The notes under the pieces: model-generated | Databases searched by the model: none | Seen by the model: only the letters and a program-made list of their open reading frames with translations | Told to the model about the DNA's origin: nothing | Shown here: in pieces, positions 59,483 to 64,000 of the stretch | Layout: every line of letters begins with the position of its first letter | Numbering within the stretch: position 1 is the first letter of the stretch | Program-made: the position numbers and the translations under genes | Origin: Pseudoclavibacter terrae | GTDB lineage: Bacteria > Actinomycetota > Actinomycetes > Actinomycetales > Microbacteriaceae | Direction of reading: 5' to 3' | Assembly (NCBI RefSeq): GCF_008831075.1 | Contig: NZ_WBJX01000001.1 | Location: 664,647 to 728,646 of the forward strand | Length of the DNA: 64,000 nucleotides

Positions 59483-59577
59483 GCGCCCAGCACAGCGCAG
59501 ATCTACCGACCCGTGAACAGGAAGCTGGCCTCCTGTGGAGTCGTCGCCATCCACAGCTCGCCTGCTACGAAGTATGT

Positions 59578-59655
59578 GTCCAACTTCCGTGATGAGAGGC
59601 GAGCTCAGAGCGCCGGCGTGCCCGAAGTGGCCCATTCATTACGGAAGTTGGCCAG
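59578..59655. repeat. REP-like palindromic element (copy E3)
   Basis: CCAACTTCCGTGATGA (59580-59595) pairs with TCATTACGGAAGTTGG (59636-59651) with one mismatch. The CTGGCCAAC-type end is shared with E4. It lies upstream of the DUF559 gene and directly beside a (CAG)8 tract. Confidence 0.75.
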
Positions 59656-59676
59656 CAGCAGCAGCAGCAGCAGCAG
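59653..59676. repeat. (CAG)8 trinucleotide microsatellite
   Basis: Eight uninterrupted CAG units abut repeat E3 in the non-coding gap between the DUF559 gene and the 3' end of purU. Confidence 0.9.
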
Positions 59677-59700
59677 ACTGACCGAAGCGACCGGAGCGGG

Positions 59701-60600
59701 TCAGTGGAAGATGATGGTGCGCTGCCCGTCGAGCAGCACGCGGTGCTCGGAGAACCACTTCACGGCCTGCGTGAGGGTGCGCGATTCTTCGTCCTGGCCG
59801 ATGGCCATGAGCTCCTGGGGTGCTCGCGTGTGGTCGACGCGGACGACGTTCTGCTCGATGATCGGGCCCTCGTCGAGGTCGCTCGTCACGAAGTGCGCGG
59901 TCGCGCCGATGAGCTTGACGCCGCGGGCGTGCGCCTGACGGTACGGGTTCGCGCCCTTGAAGCCGGGCAGGAAGGAGTGGTGGATGTTGATGGCGCGGCC
60001 GGCGAGTTCTGCGCAGAGCTCGGGGGAGAGGATCTGCATGTAGCGGGCGAGGACGACCAGCTCGATCTGCTGCTCCTCGACGACCTGCAGGATGCGCGCC
60101 TCGAAGGCCGCCTTCTCGTCCGGCCCGGTGACGGGGAGGTACTCGAACGGCACCTCGTAGAACTCGGCGAGGCTCGCGAGGGCTTCGTTGTTCGCGAGGA
60201 CAAGCGGGACGTCGATGTGGAGGTGGCCGGAGCGTTGACGGAAGAGGAGGTCGTTGACGCAGTGGCCGGCTTTCGTCGCGAGGATGAGCGTGCGAACGGG
60301 GCGGCCGGCCTCGTCGAGGGAGACCTCGGCGCTGAAGCGCTCGGCGACGGGTTCGAGGCGGGCGAGGAGGTCCTCGCGGCTGGCGTCGGTGCGGATGTCG
60401 ACGCGCATGAAGAAGCGACCGGTGTCGGTCGAGGAGAACTGCTGGAGTTCTTCGATGTTGCCCGCGGAGTCGACGATGGCTCCCGTGATGGCGTGCACGA
60501 TGCCGGGCTGGTCTGGGCAGTTGAGGGTGAGCACCCATCGAGTTGCTTCTTGAATCACCACATCAGGGTAGCCGTCCTGCGCCTGAGGGGTAGACTTCAC
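59701..60600 (-). CDS. purU: Formyltetrahydrofolate deformylase
   Basis: PurU hydrolyses 10-formyltetrahydrofolate to release formate and balance one-carbon pools; formate can serve PurT-type reactions. The 299-residue protein has an N-terminal ACT domain (RWVLTLNCPDQPGIVHAITG) and the C-terminal formyltransferase fold, with INIHHSFLPGFKGANPY and GATAHFVTSDLDEGPII containing the conserved Asn-His-Asp set. The start is uncertain: a GTG at 60600 gives 299 residues, and GTG codons at about 60561 would give 286. Neither has a clear ribosome binding site. Confidence 0.93.
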   Translation of the reverse strand: MKSTPQAQDGYPDVVIQEATRWVLTLNCPDQPGIVHAITGAIVDSAGNIEELQQFSSTDTGRFFMRVDIRTDASREDLLARLEPVAERFSAEVSLDEAGRPVRTLILATKAGHCVNDLLFRQRSGHLHIDVPLVLANNEALASLAEFYEVPFEYLPVTGPDEKAAFEARILQVVEEQQIELVVLARYMQILSPELCAELAGRAINIHHSFLPGFKGANPYRQAHARGVKLIGATAHFVTSDLDEGPIIEQNVVRVDHTRAPQELMAIGQDEESRTLTQAVKWFSEHRVLLDGQRTIIFH

Positions 60601-60704
60601 TGTGGTCGTGCGGATCGCTCGGCCCCCGGCGTGCCGGTACGCACGCAGTCGACTCCCTGGCGAGGTTTCCCGCTCGCCCGGAGTGCGCCGTTCGGATATT
60701 GCGA

Positions 60705-61964
60705 ATGACTTCTCTCTCTGCTCCTGTGATGACGTCTGCCCCCAGGCTGCCGCTCGTCCCTCTGATCGCGCTTGCGTTCTCCACCTTCATCAGCGTCACG
60801 ATCGAGATGCTGCCCACTGGCCTGCTCGAGCTCATGACCGTCGATCTCGGCGCGACGCGCGCGGAGATCGGCTGGCTCATGACGATCTTCGCGTTCACGG
60901 TCGTGCTGACGAGTACCCCGTTGACGGCGCTCACGAAGCGCGTCCCCCGCCACGCGCTGCTGGTTGTCGTCCTGGCGGTCTTCGCCGTCGGCTCCATCGC
61001 CTCGGCGTTCGCGCCCACGTATGCGTGGCTTGTCGTGACGCGCGTGGTCACGGGCCTGGCCCATGGCGTGTTCTGGGCGGTGGTCGCGTCCTATATCTCG
61101 CTCATCGCGCCGAAGGAGCTGCTGACGCGCGCGGTGTCGATCACGCTCGGCGGCGGCGCGATCGCCTACGTCCTCGGGGTGCCGATCGGCACTGCGCTCG
61201 GGCAGGCGTTCGGCTGGCGGTTCGCGTTCGGCTCGCTCGCGGTCGTGACGCTGCTCGTCGCGGTGCTGCTTTGGTTCCTGCTGCCGCGCGTGAACCACCT
61301 CGACGACTCCTATTTCACGCGGCCGATCGCGCTTCCGGACGACTCGGACGAGGAGGCGGTGCCTGCGAAGCGCGTCCGCTTCGCGCAGCGCTCGCTGCTG
61401 ACGGTGATCCTGCTGTGCGTCATCACGCTCATCACGATGACTGCCCAGTACGCCTTCTACTCGTACATCTCGCCGTACTCGCTCGATGTCATCGGCTTCC
61501 CCGTCGAGACGTTGAGCCTCGTGCTCTTCGCGTACGGCATCGCGTCGGCGGGCGGGACGGCGCTCGCTGGCGTGTTCTTCACGGCACGTCCGCGCGTCGG
61601 CCTCGCGACCGGCTACGGCCTCATGCTCATCGCGGTGACGCTGCTGCTGTTCGCGCACGACACGACGGTGGCGCTCGTCGCGCTCGTCATCTGGGGGCTC
61701 GGGATGGGCGTGCTGCCGCCGCTGCTGCAGTCGCGCATCCTGAATGCCGCGCCGTCTCGCCACCGCGACCTCTCGAGCGCGCTGTACACGTCGGGCTTCA
61801 ACTTCGGTATCGGCTCGGGCGCGCTCGTGGGCGGTCTGCTGCTGGATGCGGCGGGTCTCGTGGCGCTGCCGGTGTTCTTCCTGGCGATGGTCGGGCTCGG
61901 CCTGGTGAGCGCGCTGGTGCTCGACGCGGTGCTGGCTAGGCGTCCGCTGCAGCAGACGAGCTGA
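60705..61964 (+). CDS. MFS transporter (DHA1-like efflux)
   Basis: The 419-residue protein has twelve membrane helices. LIALAFSTFISVTIEMLPTGLL is helix 1, and motifs such as LTALTKRVPRHALL (between helices 2 and 3) and VVTGLAHGVFWAVV (helix 4) mark the drug:proton antiporter branch related to arabinose and multidrug exporters. The ATG at 60705 is preferred over a TTG six bases earlier. Its 3' end overlaps the convergent LysR gene by 29 bases. The substrate cannot be inferred. Confidence 0.88.
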   Translation: MTSLSAPVMTSAPRLPLVPLIALAFSTFISVTIEMLPTGLLELMTVDLGATRAEIGWLMTIFAFTVVLTSTPLTALTKRVPRHALLVVVLAVFAVGSIASAFAPTYAWLVVTRVVTGLAHGVFWAVVASYISLIAPKELLTRAVSITLGGGAIAYVLGVPIGTALGQAFGWRFAFGSLAVVTLLVAVLLWFLLPRVNHLDDSYFTRPIALPDDSDEEAVPAKRVRFAQRSLLTVILLCVITLITMTAQYAFYSYISPYSLDVIGFPVETLSLVLFAYGIASAGGTALAGVFFTARPRVGLATGYGLMLIAVTLLLFAHDTTVALVALVIWGLGMGVLPPLLQSRILNAAPSRHRDLSSALYTSGFNFGIGSGALVGGLLLDAAGLVALPVFFLAMVGLGLVSALVLDAVLARRPLQQTS

Positions 61965-62919
61965 CGCCGGACGCTCTGAAGGCCGCCGGGGTCGCCGCGG
62001 GCAGGGTGATGGTGTCGGTGCTGAGGCTTGTCGAGCTGAGGTCGTCGGCGACCCGCTGGAGTCCGTCGCGCACTGCGGCGATGGTCGGGGACGCCGCGCT
62101 CGCGGTTCGGATCGAGGTGAAGATCTCGCGCCGTGGAGCCCCGGCGAGGCTGAGGAATCGCACGCTGGGCGTGGAGTGGGCCCAGGTGAGGTCGTTGAGG
62201 ATGCCGACGGCGTGGCCGGTCTCGATGAACCGCATCTGGGCCTGCAGGTCGGCGGTCTCGTAGCGCACGTCGGGTTCGAAGCCGGCGACGCGGCACTGCT
62301 GCTCTCCCCAGTGGCGGGATGCGGACCCCTGCGGTTCCATGACCCAGGCGAGCTGGGCTGCATCGGCGAGGGTGGTGACGGGGGAGTCGACGGGCACGGC
62401 GAGGCGCAGCGCGTCGCCGGTGAGGAGCCGTTGGTCGAGCCCGGGGTGGTGGGGTGCGGCGTGGCCGGGGTACTGCTCGGCGACGACGACGTCGAAGTCT
62501 CCCGCGAAGGTGTCGAAGAGCGCGGATTCCGGCTCGTGCTGCACCATCTCGATGCGGAGGCCGGGGTGCTCTTCCTCCAGGACGCGGAGGAGCGGCGGGA
62601 TGAGCGTGAGGGCCGCGGATTGGAACACGGCGATGCGAACCGTGCCAACGGCGCGGCTGGTGGAGGCGAGGACCTCCTGCTCTGCGATCTCGAGTCGTTC
62701 GAGGATCTCGGCCGTGTGCCCTGCGAGGATCTCGGCCTGCTGGGTGAGCTGCACGCGGCGCCCGTGCTTGCGGAGGAGTTCGACGCCGAGCTCGGCTTCG
62801 AGGGCGGAGAGCTGCTGGGAGACGGCCGATGGCGAGAAGTTGAGCGCCTTGGCGACTTCGGCGAGGGTGCCACGGAGCTGCACTTCGCGGAGGAGTCGGA
62901 GCTTGCGTACGTCGAGCAT
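61936..62919 (-). CDS. LysR family transcriptional regulator
   Basis: The 327-residue protein has the N-terminal winged HTH (MLDVRKLRLLREVQLRGTLAEVAKAL, NFSPSAVSQQLSALEAELG) and a substrate-binding domain of the periplasmic type from about 90. The C-terminal tail is Ser/Ala-rich. It is divergent from putA, separated by 82 bases, so control of putA is a fair inference, with proline or a related compound as inducer. It also overlaps the convergent MFS gene. Confidence 0.9.
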   Translation of the reverse strand: MLDVRKLRLLREVQLRGTLAEVAKALNFSPSAVSQQLSALEAELGVELLRKHGRRVQLTQQAEILAGHTAEILERLEIAEQEVLASTSRAVGTVRIAVFQSAALTLIPPLLRVLEEEHPGLRIEMVQHEPESALFDTFAGDFDVVVAEQYPGHAAPHHPGLDQRLLTGDALRLAVPVDSPVTTLADAAQLAWVMEPQGSASRHWGEQQCRVAGFEPDVRYETADLQAQMRFIETGHAVGILNDLTWAHSTPSVRFLSLAGAPRREIFTSIRTASAASPTIAAVRDGLQRVADDLSSTSLSTDTITLPAATPAAFRASGVSSSAAADA

Positions 62920-62938
62920 GATTAATCATCACACGCAC

Positions 62939-62954
62939 TGACGAAAACGCGTCA
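62939..62954. promoter_or_regulatory. Possible operator between lysR-type gene and putA
   Basis: TGACG (62939-62943) and CGTCA (62950-62954) form a perfect inverted repeat with a 6-base spacer in the 82-base divergent region. It may be a regulator binding site. Confidence 0.4.
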
Positions 62955-63001
62955 ATTTCCTTCACTTTACCTAACGGAAGTCGGGTGTCGATACTGGTCA
63001 C

Positions 63002-64000
63002 ATGACCGCCACCGAGACGCCTGTCTTCCCCACAGATTCCCTCACCGAGCTCGCGCCGGAGGCTGTCGCGCTCGTGCGCCGATGGCTGACCGAGGCGGCC
63101 GAGATCCCGGTGGACGCATCCGCCGCGCAGCTCGCCGGCGTGCTGAAGGACCCGCAGGGTCTGGACTTCACGGTCGGATTCGTTGACGGCGTGGTGCGCC
63201 CCGAGGACCTCAAGGTCGCGGCGCGCAAGCTCGGCGCGATCGCCGACCAGGTGCCAGGGTTCCTGCCCTGGTACATGAAGAGCGCCGTGCGGGTCGGTGG
63301 CGCGGTGGCGCCAGTCCTGCCCGGCGTCGTGGTGCCGGCGGCGCGCAAGGTCCTGCGGGACATGGTCGGGCACCTCATCATCGATGCGACCGACTCGAAG
63401 CTCGGGCCCGCGATCGACAACATCCGAGGCAAGGGCGTGCGGCTCAACATGAACCTGCTCGGCGAGGCGGTGCTCGGCAAGAAGGAAGCCGCGCGTCGTC
63501 TCGACGGCACGACGAAGCTCCTGGCCCGCGACGACGTCGACTACGTCTCGATCAAGGTCTCGTCGACCACCGCACCGCACCAGCCGTGGGCCTTCGACGA
63601 GGCCGTCGCCGATGTCGTCGAGGAGCTGACTCCGCTCTACCGTCTCGCCGTGAACAGTCCGACGCGCAAGTTCATCAACCTCGACATGGAGGAGTACAAG
63701 GATCTCGAGATGACCATGGCGGTCTTCACGCGCATCCTCGACGAGCCGGAGTTCCTCAACCTCGAGGCCGGCATCGTGCTGCAGGCCTACCTCCCCGACG
63801 CCCTCGCGGCCATGATCCGACTGCAGGAGTGGTCGGCGCGTCGCGTCGCGCGTGGCGGTGCGCCGATCAAGGTGCGGCTCGTGAAGGGGGCGAACCTGCC
63901 CATGGAGCGCGTGGAGGCGTCGCTGCACGGTTGGCCGCTCGCCACGTGGGGCACGAAGCAGGACTCGGACACCAGTTACAAGCGGGTCATCGACTACGCA
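63002..64000 (+). CDS. putA: Proline dehydrogenase/delta-1-pyrroline-5-carboxylate dehydrogenase (3' end missing)
   Basis: The frame is open from the ATG at 63002 to the end of the window: 333 residues of a larger protein. The visible part is the proline dehydrogenase barrel with its N-terminal helical region: GFVDGVVRPEDLKVAARKLG, GVRLNMNLLGEAVLGKKEA, DYVSIKVSS, FINLDMEEYKDL, VLQAYLPDALAAM and IKVRLVKGANLPME. These are typical of bifunctional PutA proteins (proline to glutamate via FAD and NAD), so an aldehyde dehydrogenase domain is expected beyond the window. It is divergent from the LysR gene. Confidence 0.93.
   Translation, partial: MTATETPVFPTDSLTELAPEAVALVRRWLTEAAEIPVDASAAQLAGVLKDPQGLDFTVGFVDGVVRPEDLKVAARKLGAIADQVPGFLPWYMKSAVRVGGAVAPVLPGVVVPAARKVLRDMVGHLIIDATDSKLGPAIDNIRGKGVRLNMNLLGEAVLGKKEAARRLDGTTKLLARDDVDYVSIKVSSTTAPHQPWAFDEAVADVVEELTPLYRLAVNSPTRKFINLDMEEYKDLEMTMAVFTRILDEPEFLNLEAGIVLQAYLPDALAAMIRLQEWSARRVARGGAPIKVRLVKGANLPMERVEASLHGWPLATWGTKQDSDTSYKRVIDYA

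Overview
The window is a gene-dense stretch of a high-GC Gram-positive chromosome, most likely an actinobacterium of the Micrococcales (Microbacteriaceae-like). This rests on strong G/C bias at third codon positions, frequent GTG/TTG starts, extended ribosomal proteins S9 and L17, the alr-tsaE-tsaB-rimI-tsaD order, a GuaB3 paralogue next to guaB, and DUF3054, DUF3817 and DUF6350 proteins. It reads as core chromosome: I see no prophage, insertion sequence, CRISPR array, rRNA or tRNA gene.

Layout. 1-4.6 kb: end of a ribosomal protein/RNA polymerase operon (rpsK, partial; rpoA; rplQ; truA), a small membrane protein, then rplM-rpsI. 4.6-9.8 kb: glmM, the phosphocarrier HPr gene, and a complete mannitol PTS operon (EIICB, EIIA, mannitol-1-phosphate dehydrogenase). 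10-18.4 kb: coaA on the minus strand, then glmS-acpS-alr-tsaE-tsaB-rimI/tsaD, covering cell-wall precursors, acyl carrier protein activation, D-alanine supply and tRNA t6A synthesis. 18.5-21 kb: three small proteins with low-complexity N-termini and membrane-spanning C-termini. 21-26.5 kb: a THUMP-like methyltransferase, groES under a CIRCE operator, rarD, guaB and guaB3. 26.6-36.5 kb: glpD, SURF1, DUF3817, guaA, an FHA-wHTH protein, a Bax inhibitor-1 protein, DUF3054, a glycerophosphodiesterase and an aldo/keto reductase. 36.6-45.3 kb: pcrA, sucCD and a CydDC-type ABC exporter. 45.5-58.3 kb: chorismate mutase, DUF6350, purN-purH, a membrane-anchored dimethylargininase, a GNAT protein, icd, mdh, a MinD/ParA-like ATPase and a fused trpEG. 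58.3-64 kb: REP-like palindromes around a DUF559 nuclease-like gene, purU, an MFS transporter, a LysR regulator and the start of putA, which runs off the window.

The most unusual object is the alanine racemase. It is about 627 residues long instead of about 370 and reads as a tandem duplication whose halves have decayed in a complementary way. Half 1 keeps the PLP lysine and its barrel residues. Half 2 keeps the tyrosine and methionine that the partner subunit contributes in an ordinary dimer. This looks like a covalently linked pseudo-dimer with one composite active site. Other points of interest are a RimI-TsaD fusion, a membrane-domain/dimethylargininase fusion, a family of 75-79 bp REP-like palindromes (three bracketing the DUF559 gene and an (CAG)8 tract), a nested A-B-A'-B' hairpin arrangement at 19.2 kb, and several genes that look leaderless.
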